Shown one piece after another: positions 7,928 to 15,388 of a stretch of 23,658 nt of DNA. A model generated the notes under the pieces. The model made no database searches, had not been told where the DNA came from, and saw only the letters and a list, made by a program, of their open reading frames with translations. Within the stretch, counting starts at the first letter, position 1. Each line of letters starts with the position of its first letter. The DNA is from Acidobacteriota bacterium (GTDB taxonomy: Bacteria; Acidobacteriota; Terriglobia; Terriglobales; Acidobacteriaceae): the NCBI GenBank assembly GCA_003225515.1, contig QIAK01000077.1, forward strand, positions 30,143 through 53,800, in the 5' to 3' direction. Both the position numbers and the translations under genes were made by a program.

Positions 7928-8974
7928 TCAGCGGTCGATTCTGATCGAAGGCTTCGTCGGCGGCATGACCTCCCCGACCTTCGCCGCGCTAACCCCGGCA
8001 TCATTCAGAGCACGTACTAATGTCGCCGAATCGGGAGTCGAAATCAGCAATCCTCCTGCAGTCTGCGGGTCAAACAGCAGCGCCCGTACTTCCTCCGGCA
8101 CTGCGTCGTCATACTCGACCAGGCACTCCGCAAATTCGCGATTATTCGTTAGCCCTGCGGGGACATATCCTGCGCGCACGCACTCCGTCGCTCCCGCAAG
8201 CAGCGGAACCTGGCCGGCGGAAATGCGGATCGAAACATTCGAAGCCATCACCATTTCGCGCGCATGCCCAATCAACCCAAATCCAGTCACATCCGTCAAC
8301 GCGCTGACGCGAAACGCGCCGCCCGTAATCACCTCAGCCGCGCGTTGATTCAGCGTAGTCATCGACCGCACCGCCGCATCAATCCATCCCTGCTCGGCTT
8401 TCCCTCGCTTGATCGCCGTCGAGATCACGCCGGTTCCAATGGCCTTGGTGAATAGCAGCGAGTCTCCGGCCTTCGCGCCGGCATTCGCCAGAATTCTTTT
8501 TGGATGCACAATTCCGGTCACCGAATATCCAAACTTCGTTTCTTCGTCACGAATGCTGTGGCCCCCGATCACCGTGCATGCGGCCTCAATCATTTTTGAC
8601 AAGCCGCCGGCAAGAATCCGCTCCAGAATTTCCAGATCGGCTTTTTCCGGAAAGCACACCAGCGCCAACGATGTTAACGGCTTCCCGCCCATGGCATAGA
8701 CGTCGCTCAGCGCATTTGTGGCTGCGATCTGCCCGAACGTAAAGGGGTCGTCGACAATCGGCGTGAAGAAATCCACGGTCTGCACTAACGCCTGCTCGGG
8801 CCCCATCAGATACACTCCGGCGTCGTCGGCATGATCGAAGCCGACCAATACATTCGGATCATGTTGCCGGGCTAATTTCCCAAGCACCGTGTCCAGCGCC
8901 GCCGGACTCAGCTTGGACGCTCAACCCGCCGCTTTTACCGACTCCGTCAGTCGAAATGGTTTCGTGTCAGGCAC
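7928..8974 (-). CDS. selD: Selenide, water dikinase (selenophosphate synthetase), selenocysteine-containing
   Basis: A 348-residue SelD once an in-frame TGA at 8921-8923 is read as selenocysteine. A simple open frame starts only at GTG 8887 and lacks the active-site segment. Extending the same frame upstream gives RLTESVKAAG, then UGA, then ASKLSPAALDTVLGKLARQ, which aligns with the conserved SelD N-terminus; Sec18 replaces the catalytic Cys17 of E. coli and K21 matches its essential Lys20. The rest carries GFDHADDAGVYL, TVDFFTPIVDDPFTFG, NALSDVYAMGG and the C-terminal FDPQTAGGLL. The product makes selenophosphate from selenide and ATP for Sec-tRNA synthesis or selenouridine. The start is taken as GTG 8974, six bases after TACAAT, so the mRNA may be leaderless. 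The true stop is also TGA (7928-7930). selA, selB and tRNA-Sec are not in this window. Confidence 0.93.
8891..8918 (-). promoter_or_regulatory. Putative bacterial SECIS hairpin in selD
   Basis: Starting two bases after the UGA codon, GTCC-A-AGC can pair with GCTGGAC (seven pairs with one bulged A), leaving a loop of about 13 bases. The apical loop falls 11-23 bases after the UGA, the spacing used by bacterial SECIS elements read by SelB. The hairpin was drawn by eye, so the details are uncertain. Confidence 0.55.
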
Positions 8975-8980
8975 AAGAAC

Positions 8981-8986
8981 ATTGTA
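8981..8986 (-). promoter_or_regulatory. -10 element TACAAT of a likely leaderless selD promoter
   Basis: TACAAT ends six bases before the GTG start, so transcription should begin at or next to the first base of the start codon. No Shine-Dalgarno sequence is present. The -35 region is weak (CTGAAA at 18 bases). Confidence 0.5.
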
Positions 8987-9004
8987 GCGGGATTGGGCGG
9001 GCGA

Positions 9005-9070
9005 TTTCAGATTGTAGATTTGGTATTGCTGCTGATTTCAGATTTCTGATTGCAGAATTGAGATTTTTTC
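9005..9070. repeat. A/T-rich simple repeat tract (GATTTCAGATT-like)
   Basis: The stretch consists of imperfect repeats of GATTTCAGATT, GATTGTAGATT, GATTTCTGATT and GATTGCAGA, unlike the GC-rich neighbours. It lies upstream of selD. Such degenerate tracts occur between genes in acidobacteria; a similar one, in a gene start, is at 11328-11370. Confidence 0.5.
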
Positions 9071-9117
9071 CCGAAAGTTGACGATTGCGATTGGCTTGAA
9101 GTGTGCCTTCAACGATT

Positions 9118-9174
9118 GTCATCCTGAGCGAAGTGGAGGCAAGCGAAGCCGTCACGTAGTCGAAGGACCTTGTG
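9118..9174 (+). repeat. Dispersed intergenic repeat, copy A
   Basis: It begins GTCATCCTGAGCGAAG and ends GTAGTCGAAGGACCTTGTG, with a variable inner part. A second copy lies on the opposite strand at 11430-11492 with the same ends (TTATCCCGAGCGAAG and GTAGTCGAGGGACCTTGGG). This looks like the mobile-repeat type abundant between genes in Koribacter-like acidobacteria. Confidence 0.7.
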
Positions 9175-9195
9175 CTTTGCGCGGCAGCATCCGCA

Positions 9196-9702
9196 CTACT
9201 TCAGCGCAACATCTGTAACCCGAATCTCCGGATACTCGTGGTTCCACTGTGCGGAAATACTGTCGAAGGTCAGCCGAAAAGGCTGCGTCTGCCCCGGACC
9301 GAGCGGGGACACATTCAAATCAACGGGCTCAAGATATGCGCCGTTCGTCCGCACCACACGCAGGGGAACTTCTTCTGGTCCCTGAGCCACCTGGCCCATC
9401 GAATCTTTGAAGACAACTTCTACGACAACGTGCGTCACGGTCTTATCGCCGGAATTCGTGATCGTCCCATCGATATAGCTGACGGTCGCTCCAATGAAAT
9501 TCTCCGCGGCGCTCATCTTGAAATTGGAAAGTTTCAGATTTGCGATGTAGGGCGACAACGTTTTTGCGGCCCTTGGCGGCTCGCGCAACAAAAACGCCGC
9601 TGCCAGTGCGCCTCCAATCACTACCGCCACCGCGATCCCAATAATCAAACGGCTGGAGTCGCGTTCCTCAGCGACCGGAGTTGGCTGTCCCAAGCTGCCC
9701 AT
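9196..9702 (-). CDS. Membrane-anchored protein with a beta-sandwich-like domain, function unknown
   Basis: A 168-residue protein whose ATG at 9702 is exactly six bases after TACAAT; a longer frame to 9783 would run through intergenic repeat-like sequence. It has a short cytoplasmic N-terminus, one membrane helix (about residues 19-40, LIIGIAVAVVIGGALAAAFLL) and an outer domain of alternating strands. The pattern IDGTITNSGDKTVTHVVVEVVFKD resembles domains that describe extra-cytoplasmic 'FxLYD' or DUF2393-like folds, and it closes with NHEYPEIRVTDV. No catalytic residues stand out. It is a stand-alone gene: selD lies downstream on the same strand, beyond a gap filled with repeats. A role at the cell envelope is inferred from the topology only. 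Confidence 0.7.
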   Translation of the reverse strand: MGSLGQPTPVAEERDSSRLIIGIAVAVVIGGALAAAFLLREPPRAAKTLSPYIANLKLSNFKMSAAENFIGATVSYIDGTITNSGDKTVTHVVVEVVFKDSMGQVAQGPEEVPLRVVRTNGAYLEPVDLNVSPLGPGQTQPFRLTFDSISAQWNHEYPEIRVTDVALK

Positions 9703-9708
9703 GTGGAA

Positions 9709-9737
9709 ATTGTAGGCTGTTGCTTTTTGATTGTCGA
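9709..9737 (-). promoter_or_regulatory. Promoter TCGACA-17-TACAAT, leaderless type
   Basis: The -35 TCGACA (9732-9737) matches TTGACA at five of six positions, the spacer is 17 bases, and the -10 TACAAT (9709-9714) lies six bases before the ATG. This is the best promoter of the three of this layout in the window. It supports transcription starting at the start codon. Confidence 0.6.
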
Positions 9738-9749
9738 TTTTATCTGGCG

Positions 9750-9800
9750 CGTAACTATGAAAGGCACTAACCACTATGGCCACTAAGGTTCACGAAGGAA
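9750..9800 (-). repeat. Possible degenerate intergenic repeat (CCTTAGTGGCCATAGTGG type)
   Basis: On the minus strand the stretch holds CCTTAGTGG, CATAGTGG and GGTTAGTGCC in near-tandem. Such AGTGG-rich remnants occur between genes in acidobacteria. Only one copy is in the window, so the call is weak. Confidence 0.3.
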
Positions 9801-9920
9801 TAATTTCCGAGGGGGCGCGTAGAACTCTCTCCGCGTTGTCGTGATATACGTTCCGGAGAATCGCGTCGCTCAACCCAAATCCGTTCAGCGCCCAGTGATA
9901 GGAAAACTGTTCAGTCTCGT
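9790..9920 (-). pseudogene. Remnant of the 3' end of an amidohydrolase gene
   Basis: About 43 in-frame codons without a start read YETEQFSYHWALNG, then FGLSDAILRNVYHDNAERVL and a stop at 9790-9792. The pattern GLSDAILRNVYHDNAERVL matches the usual end of Amidohydro_2 family proteins (GLPDDVLRKIYYENALRLL type). The rest of the gene is absent: immediately upstream lie the pmbA terminator and the pmbA stop codon. It is best read as a decayed gene end, not a functional protein. The family assignment rests on a short motif. Confidence 0.5.
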
Positions 9921-9950
9921 AAAAAAGAAAGGGCCGCCTTAAGGCTGCCC
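9921..9950 (-). terminator. Intrinsic terminator after pmbA
   Basis: On the minus strand GGGCAGCC-TTAA-GGCGGCCC (one A-G mismatch) is followed by TTTCTTTTTT. It lies about 35 bases after the pmbA stop codon, in the right orientation to end the tldD-pmbA transcript. Confidence 0.85.
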
Positions 9951-9984
9951 AACCTGAACCTTCACAAGATTTGGCGCTCGTCCT

Positions 9985-11373
9985 TTACTCCCCGCCCACC
10001 GTTAACCCATCAACGCGAATGGTGGGAGCCGCGACCGAGCCGCGGAACTCCAGATCATTCGCGATCTCAGAAATACTGAAAAATAATTCCTTCAAATTAC
10101 CCGCCACCGTAATCTCTTCGACCGGATACGCGAGCTCGCCGCCCGAAATCCACATGCCCGAAGCCCCGCGCGAATAATCACCTGTGACCAGGTTTACCCC
10201 CTGCCCCAGAAATTCCGTAACGTACAGGCCTTCCTTGATTCCCAAAATCAATTCCTTCGGCGACTTTGTTCCCTGCTGCAGAAAATAATTTCCTGGTCCA
10301 ATTCCCGGAGTCCCGGCCAGCCCGCGTGAAGCATTCCCCGTAGTCTGCAAGCCGAGTTTTTTCGCGGTATAGGTGTTGAGTAAATAAGATTTCAGCACGC
10401 CGTTCTCAATCACCACGGTTCGGCGCGTCGGCACGCCCTCGCCATCGAACGGGCTGGTTCCGAAGCCACCGCGGATGGTGCCGTCGTCGATGATGTTTAC
10501 GTTGTCTCCGGCAATTTTCTGCCCCAGCTTACCCGCCAGAAATGACGCTCCCCGGTACACCGAGTCGCCATTCACCCCTTCGAAAATGTGCTCCAGGATC
10601 GAAGTCGAAACCATGGGATCGAAAATAATCGGCACCTGCGCTGTTTTTGCTTTGCGCGCACCCAGACGCCGCAATGTTCGCTCCGCAGCTATCTTGCCGA
10701 CTTTCTCCGGAGCATCCAGCTTCGATAATGTGCGTGCCACCGAGTACCAGTAATCCCGCTGCATGGCGCCGCTTTCGCTCTGCGCAATCGGAACCGCCGC
10801 CACCGAACAATACGACCGCCGGTACTCGCCCACAAACCCGTGTGAGTTTGCCAGCACCTTATGCCCGGTCGCTGCATCGAAAGACCCGCCTTCAGAATTC
10901 TTGATGCGCGGATCAAAATCGAGCGCAGCCTTTTCAGCGCGGCGGGCGTACTCGATGCGATCCCCTCCCGGCAGCGAATACACATCCTGATAAAAAAGGT
11001 CGAGATCACCGGTAAGGGAACCGAGTAGCGACGCTTCGGGAATCCCCCCGAACGGATCTTCCGACGTAATCTTCGCCAGCGTTAACGCCGACGATACCAT
11101 CCGGTCCAATCCGCTGCTGGAAAAATCGCTGGAGTATGTGCTGGCCGCCCGCTGCCCGAAGAAGACGCGCACGCCGATCGACTTCGAGCCCGACTCCTTC
11201 AGAGTCTCCACTTGTCCGAGCCGAACGAGAGTAGAGAATTCATCGCCTTCGCGCACCACGCACTCGGCCGCCGTCGCGCCGCCGCTCATCGCGCGCCGCA
11301 CAATATCCTGCGCGATATTGCGCAGATCAGTTTCGATTTTCGGATTTCGAGTTTCAATTTGAGTAGAAGACAT
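9985..11373 (-). CDS. pmbA: TldE/PmbA-family subunit of the TldD/TldE metalloprotease
   Basis: A 462-residue PmbA (TldE) protein. It has the family blocks RAMSGGATAAECVVREGDEF near the N-terminus, GVRVFFGQRAASTYSSDF, PIIFDPMVSTSILEHIFEGVNGDSV, and the C-terminal GNASRGLAGTPGIGPGN and LGQGVNLVTGDYSRGASGMW. It lacks the HExxxH zinc motif, as expected for the TldE partner. In E. coli the TldD/TldE heterodimer processes peptides such as microcin B17 and degrades CcdA. The start is taken as ATG 11373; upstream extension runs into a dispersed repeat. The first codons (IETRNPKIETD) fall in an A/T-rich repeat tract, so the exact start is uncertain. It follows tldD on the same strand after a 159-base gap and is closed by a good terminator. 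Confidence 0.94.
   Translation of the reverse strand: MSSTQIETRNPKIETDLRNIAQDIVRRAMSGGATAAECVVREGDEFSTLVRLGQVETLKESGSKSIGVRVFFGQRAASTYSSDFSSSGLDRMVSSALTLAKITSEDPFGGIPEASLLGSLTGDLDLFYQDVYSLPGGDRIEYARRAEKAALDFDPRIKNSEGGSFDAATGHKVLANSHGFVGEYRRSYCSVAAVPIAQSESGAMQRDYWYSVARTLSKLDAPEKVGKIAAERTLRRLGARKAKTAQVPIIFDPMVSTSILEHIFEGVNGDSVYRGASFLAGKLGQKIAGDNVNIIDDGTIRGGFGTSPFDGEGVPTRRTVVIENGVLKSYLLNTYTAKKLGLQTTGNASRGLAGTPGIGPGNYFLQQGTKSPKELILGIKEGLYVTEFLGQGVNLVTGDYSRGASGMWISGGELAYPVEEITVAGNLKELFFSISEIANDLEFRGSVAAPTIRVDGLTVGGE
11328..11370. repeat. A/T-rich repeat tract forming the first codons of pmbA
   Basis: On the minus strand the codons just after the ATG read as imperfect repeats of GAAACT and GAAAATC (CAAATTGAAACTCGAAATCC). 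This resembles the tract upstream of selD and differs from the rest of the gene in base composition. Confidence 0.45.
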
Positions 11374-11429
11374 AATGGATATTTCGTGCGCCGACACGTC
11401 GGCGTCCAGATGCAAAGGGCCTATAAAAA

Positions 11430-11492
11430 CCCAAGGTCCCTCGACTACGCATGAGCCTCGCTTCGCGATGCTCATCCTTCGCTCGGGATAAC
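11430..11492 (-). repeat. Dispersed intergenic repeat, copy B
   Basis: On the minus strand it begins TTATCCCGAGCGAAG and ends GTAGTCGAGGGACCTTGGG, matching copy A at 9118-9174. The inner part holds the inverted repeat ATGAGC ... GCTCAT and can form a hairpin. It sits in the gap between tldD and pmbA. Confidence 0.72.
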
Positions 11493-11532
11493 AATGAGCT
11501 TTGAGCTCAAGCTTGCGAGTTCGCCAGTCGCG

Positions 11533-13005
11533 TTACTGCATGAATCCGCCCGGATCTTTCCTGGCGGTCCCGCCCACGGTCATGCGATCAATTTTCAACG
11601 TAGGAATTCCCACGCCCACAGGGACGGCTTGACCATCTTTGCCGCAGGTGCCCACGCCCTCATCGAGTTTCAGATCGTTGCCCACCATCGACACCCGCGT
11701 CAGCACGTCGGGGCCATTCCCGATCAGCGTCGCGCCCTTGATCGGCGCGGTGATCTGGCCGTCCTCAATCATGTAGGCTTCAGAGGCCGAGAACACGAAC
11801 TTCCCATTTGTGATGTCCACCTGTCCGCCGCCAAAGTTCACCGCATAAATCCCGCGCTTTACCGATCGGATGATGTCTTCGGGATGATCCTGCCCGGCTA
11901 GCATATAAGTATTCGTCATGCGCGGCATCGGGATGTGTTCGTAACTCTCCCGCCGGCCGTTACCCGTATCGGAAATGCCCATCAGGCGGGACGAAAGCTT
12001 GTCGCTCAAATATCCCTTCAGAATTCCATTTTCAATGAGCACGGTTTCCTGTGTCGGCTCGCCTTCATCGTCCACATTGAGCGACCCGCGCCGCCAGGGC
12101 ATGGTGCCGTTGTCGACCACGGTGCATTTTTCGCTCGCAACGCGTTTGCCCACCAATCCCGCAAAGGCGGATGTCTTCTTGCGATTAAAGTCCGCTTCCA
12201 ATCCGTGACCCACAGCTTCATGCAATAAAACTCCCGGCCATCCCGGACCCAGCACCACTTCCATATCGCCAGCCGGAGCCTCGCGCGCATCCAGTTGCAG
12301 AATTGCCTGCCGCGCCGATTCTTTGGCAAAGAATTCGGGAGTCTTCTCGCCAAAAAAGAAATCCAGGGCGACCCGACCACCGCCTCCCGAAGTTCCGCGT
12401 GCCGAGTTTCCCTCGATCTTGGCGATACACGATACGTTCATTCGGGCCAGCGGCTGCGAGTCTTCCGCAAACGTTCCATCCGACGCCACCACTAGAATGT
12501 TTCGCAGTTCATCGGCGTAGCTCGCCCGCACTTCCTGAATGCGCGGATCGGCCGCGCGCGCTGCTTTGTCGGCGCGCATCACCAGTTCCACCTTGGCGCT
12601 GATTTCCGCGTCCACCGACGGCAGCGTCACCGGGTACAGACTGCGCGCCGCGGATTTCTGAAAGCCCGCGACTGTCGCCTTGGCCGGAGCACTTGCGATC
12701 AGCGCCGCCGTTCGCGCGGCATGCAGAATACGCTCGGCGGAAAGATCATCGGTATACGCGTAGCCGGTTCGCTCTCCGGAAACCACTCGCACGCCGCAAC
12801 CCGCGGAAATCCCCTGCGACGCCGACTTCACCATCGACTCGTCTACCATCAGCGAAGTCGAGGAAAGATATTCGAAGTAAAGGTCCGCATAGTCGCCGCC
12901 CGCCGAAAGCGCGGCCGCCAGATAGCGTTCCAGATCACTCTCAGTAAGTCCGTAATGTTCGAAGAAAAACCGCTGCCTGTTGGAAAGTTGTTTATCCACA
13001 TTCAT
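11533..13005 (-). CDS. tldD: TldD-family metalloprotease subunit
   Basis: A 490-residue TldD, the catalytic partner of PmbA/TldE. The zinc motif HEAVGH is at 262-267 within LLHEAVGHGLEADFNRKKTS, and the conserved Cys near the end (GTCGKDGQAVPVGVG, about residue 458) completes the usual site. The N-terminal region (YADLYFEYLSSTSLMVDE, VSGERTGYAYTDD) and NPGNG-like turn GISDTGNGRRESYEHIPMPRMTNT match the family. Start ATG 13005 has no clear ribosome-binding site. TldD/TldE form a cavity that cleaves unfolded peptides, including maturation of some modified peptides; here no peptide-modification genes are nearby, so a housekeeping proteolytic role is more likely. It is the upstream gene of the tldD-pmbA pair, divergent from the nuclease-like gene across 258 bases that should hold both promoters. 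Confidence 0.95.
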   Translation of the reverse strand: MNVDKQLSNRQRFFFEHYGLTESDLERYLAAALSAGGDYADLYFEYLSSTSLMVDESMVKSASQGISAGCGVRVVSGERTGYAYTDDLSAERILHAARTAALIASAPAKATVAGFQKSAARSLYPVTLPSVDAEISAKVELVMRADKAARAADPRIQEVRASYADELRNILVVASDGTFAEDSQPLARMNVSCIAKIEGNSARGTSGGGGRVALDFFFGEKTPEFFAKESARQAILQLDAREAPAGDMEVVLGPGWPGVLLHEAVGHGLEADFNRKKTSAFAGLVGKRVASEKCTVVDNGTMPWRRGSLNVDDEGEPTQETVLIENGILKGYLSDKLSSRLMGISDTGNGRRESYEHIPMPRMTNTYMLAGQDHPEDIIRSVKRGIYAVNFGGGQVDITNGKFVFSASEAYMIEDGQITAPIKGATLIGNGPDVLTRVSMVGNDLKLDEGVGTCGKDGQAVPVGVGIPTLKIDRMTVGGTARKDPGGFMQ

Positions 13006-13263
13006 TTAGATGCCGCCGAGCCCAGCCGGGACTCGCAAGCAAGCTACTCCATATTTTCAAGTGGCCTTGAAGTCTTTGGGAAAACCACCGCTTCCGCCTC
13101 GCCGTGAGCCCATGGCTCCAGCCAATGACGGAAACTGCATGGCGCAAGACCATTCCTGACCGATTCCGTCCATTATCCCACATACCACTCCTCGTTCCGG
13201 CCACTCTTCCACATGCCTTGGCGATAAAGATGGTCATTCGTCACAGACTCCGGCTCTGGCAAT

Positions 13264-14856
13264 GTGGACAATTCCCTCGTGAACTCAAATGCCCTTACTC
13301 GTACCGTGCAGGAATTCATGAGTGAGGCCTCCGGCGCGGTCGTGCTCGAAGACGGAGCCGTATCTTTCGATCTCGCTCAGTCGAAGTACTCGATTTCCGG
13401 AGAGTACGACAAATGCCTGCTGCACCTGTGGTCCGCGGAGCGCAACACCGTCCGGCGAGTGCTCGATGCCGAAGTGAAGAACGGCACGTTGAAGCTGTTT
13501 GTACAGCGCCTTGGCCAATCGCGTCCGACCAAACTCGAAATTTGCCGCGAGCACGATCGCCGCTCGCCCTCCGCCAAGAAGGCGGCTCGCTCCAGTTACC
13601 AGCAGAAGCTGCGGCGCGCACTGGAGCGCCACTTTTCTGGATTCGCCATCACCCGTCTCACAACCGCGGTTGACCTTGAAAAGTCCTTCGGCCCGATTTA
13701 CGCTCGCGGATTGCTGCGCCAGGGGCAGTCCGCGTTCGCCATTCTTGGCGTCAACGCTTCGGAAACCCAGGCCTCGATCGATGCCTCCCTTACCTTTGCG
13801 ATTCTCTGGCTCGAAGCCTGTCGCGTGTCCTCAGCGGGAAAATTCCTGGTTGAGGGACTGCGTCTTTTCGTGCGGCAGGGCAGCTCAGCCCTGGTGCGCG
13901 AACGCATGGCCAACCTGAACCGCGCCGCCGCCAAGTGGAGCCTGTTCGAACTGGACGAGCGCCACGACGCTTTAGTTGAAATCGACTGCACAGATCGCGG
14001 CAATGTTGCTACGCGCCTTGTCCACGCAACCAACGAAGACGCGGCCCTCGAACGTTTTGCCGATTCCATTGCCCGAATCAATGCCATCCTGCCCAATTGC
14101 GAAATAGCGGTACTCTCCCCAGCCGAGCTTGCCTTCCGTTGGCGCGGCCTGGAGTTTGCCCGCGCCCGGATGGGCGCCGAAGCCATAACTTTTCGCAGCA
14201 AGCAGGAAATCGTTTTCGGAGTCGGTGCCGAAGAGCGTGTTCTCGAAGAGCGGAATTGGCAGTTGTTCGTCGATCTGCTCAACGCAATCAGGGACACTCG
14301 CCATCCCTACGGCCCGCGCCAGCATCCCCTTTTCCGCCTTCGTCCCGAACGTTGGCTGGAATCCCTGGTCGTCGCCGACGTGAGTGTTATCGATGGCCGC
14401 CTCGACTCCCGCTCGCAATATTCCCAGGTTCCCGCGTTCTCCGCTTCAGACCGCGCCATGCTCGACGTCTTAACCGTTACCCACGAAGGGCGCTTGGCCG
14501 TAATCGAACTGAAGGCCGACGAAGATATCCACCTGCCTCTGCAAGGCCTCGACTATTGGTCCAGAGTTCAGTGGCATCATAGCCGGCAGGAATTTCCACG
14601 CTTCGGATACTTTCCTGAACGAGAGTTGTCGCCGCAGAGTCCGCTGCTTTATCTGGTGGCGCCCGCACTCCACGTCCATCCTGCAACCGATGTCCTGCTC
14701 CGCTATCTCTCTCCGGAAATCGAATGGGAATTCGCCGCCATTGACGAGCACTGGCGCGAAGGAGTAAAAGTCGTCTTCCGGAAGCGACCTGATCGTGGGT
14801 CGAGACCTCGAGGGTATACAGATGGGAGCGAATCTCTCACTCGCGCCGCAAGCTGA
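13264..14856 (+). CDS. Uncharacterised protein with a C-terminal PD-(D/E)XK nuclease-like domain
   Basis: A 530-residue protein with no secure family name. The C-terminal part holds the core of the PD-(D/E)XK nuclease fold: D401 in MLDVLTV, then E415 and K417 in LAVIELKAD, followed by Q427 and Y431 in LQGLDYW, matching the QxxxY motif of RecB-like nucleases. An upstream Glu in PERWLESLV (about 380) could supply the first acidic residue. The N-terminal half is helical and basic (RSPSAKKAARSSYQQKLRRALERHF), which may bind nucleic acid. DNA cleavage is inferred only from these residues. The GTG at 13264 has no ribosome-binding site; ATG 13318 (AGGA four bases before it) would give a 512-residue version. 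There is no partner methylase or helicase beside it. It is convergent with a damaged DinB-like gene. Confidence 0.75.
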   Translation: MDNSLVNSNALTRTVQEFMSEASGAVVLEDGAVSFDLAQSKYSISGEYDKCLLHLWSAERNTVRRVLDAEVKNGTLKLFVQRLGQSRPTKLEICREHDRRSPSAKKAARSSYQQKLRRALERHFSGFAITRLTTAVDLEKSFGPIYARGLLRQGQSAFAILGVNASETQASIDASLTFAILWLEACRVSSAGKFLVEGLRLFVRQGSSALVRERMANLNRAAAKWSLFELDERHDALVEIDCTDRGNVATRLVHATNEDAALERFADSIARINAILPNCEIAVLSPAELAFRWRGLEFARARMGAEAITFRSKQEIVFGVGAEERVLEERNWQLFVDLLNAIRDTRHPYGPRQHPLFRLRPERWLESLVVADVSVIDGRLDSRSQYSQVPAFSASDRAMLDVLTVTHEGRLAVIELKADEDIHLPLQGLDYWSRVQWHHSRQEFPRFGYFPERELSPQSPLLYLVAPALHVHPATDVLLRYLSPEIEWEFAAIDEHWREGVKVVFRKRPDRGSRPRGYTDGSESLTRAAS

Positions 14857-14884
14857 AGTTGGGGCATTCGTCCCGATTGCTGCT

Positions 14885-15388
14885 TTAACAGACCCATGTA
14901 CTGTAAAGCATCACTTCCAGCGACCCAGCAGGCGGCGCACATCCACTAACTGCGCAACGTGATACGCGTTGTTCTCGCAAAATCGTCTGTCCGTCTCCCC
15001 ACGGAAGCGGCGCGAATAAATCGACCTTCGGATTCGCCACCAACTCCTGCATCGACTTCAGATCCCGCCGAAAATCTTTGACGCCCTTATTCCACGCCGT
15101 CTGATTTGGCGGACCCTCAGTCTTCGGCCAATATCCTTCCGGCCACTTGGGAGAAACGTGCTTCGCATTTCGGCTGAACTCAAGAATGTCCCACTGCGCG
15201 AGACGCAAGTGTTCCAGCAACATCCAAGGTGAGTGCGGAAACTTCTCCGGCTTCGCGCCCCGCAGTCCCGCCGGCAAATCCTTCACGGCATCTTCGAACT
15301 TGGCATGCGCTGAACCTCCCGCGAGAAGCTCCAGAAGATGCCGCCGCAGAACTCTTTCGTGATTCGATGACTGCTTGGGATGTCTCAT
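14885..15388 (-). pseudogene. DinB-superfamily protein, frameshifted near the 3' end
   Basis: The first part (from ATG 15388) matches a DinB-like subfamily: VLRRHLLELLAGGSAHAKFEDAV, HSPWMLLEHLRLAQWDILEFS and a C-terminal WGDGQTILRE. Normal members continue with EALLVADHNAYHVGQLV. Here the frame switches after TILRE to an unrelated tail (QRVSRCAVSGC), while the -1 frame from about 14976 to TGA 14911-14913 reads ENNAYHVAQLVDVRRLLGRWK. A deletion of roughly 20 bases at 14970-14976 explains both the loss of the LLVADH segment and the frameshift. The last metal-binding His is therefore lost from the translated product. The gene is likely inactive or recently broken. A sequencing error could account for a one-base shift but not for the missing residues. 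Confidence 0.8.

Noticed and set aside
7928..8887. selD as a 319-residue protein starting at GTG 8887
   Set aside because: It would lack the active-site segment, which is encoded upstream across an in-frame TGA.
12991..12999. TTATCCACA, a perfect DnaA-box match
   Set aside because: Single copy inside the first codons of tldD (on the other strand encodes NVDK), with no cluster around it and far from the rpmH end.
12992..13237. 81-codon minus-strand frame upstream of tldD
   Set aside because: No ribosome-binding site or recognisable features, and it overlaps the tldD start; it is probably spurious.
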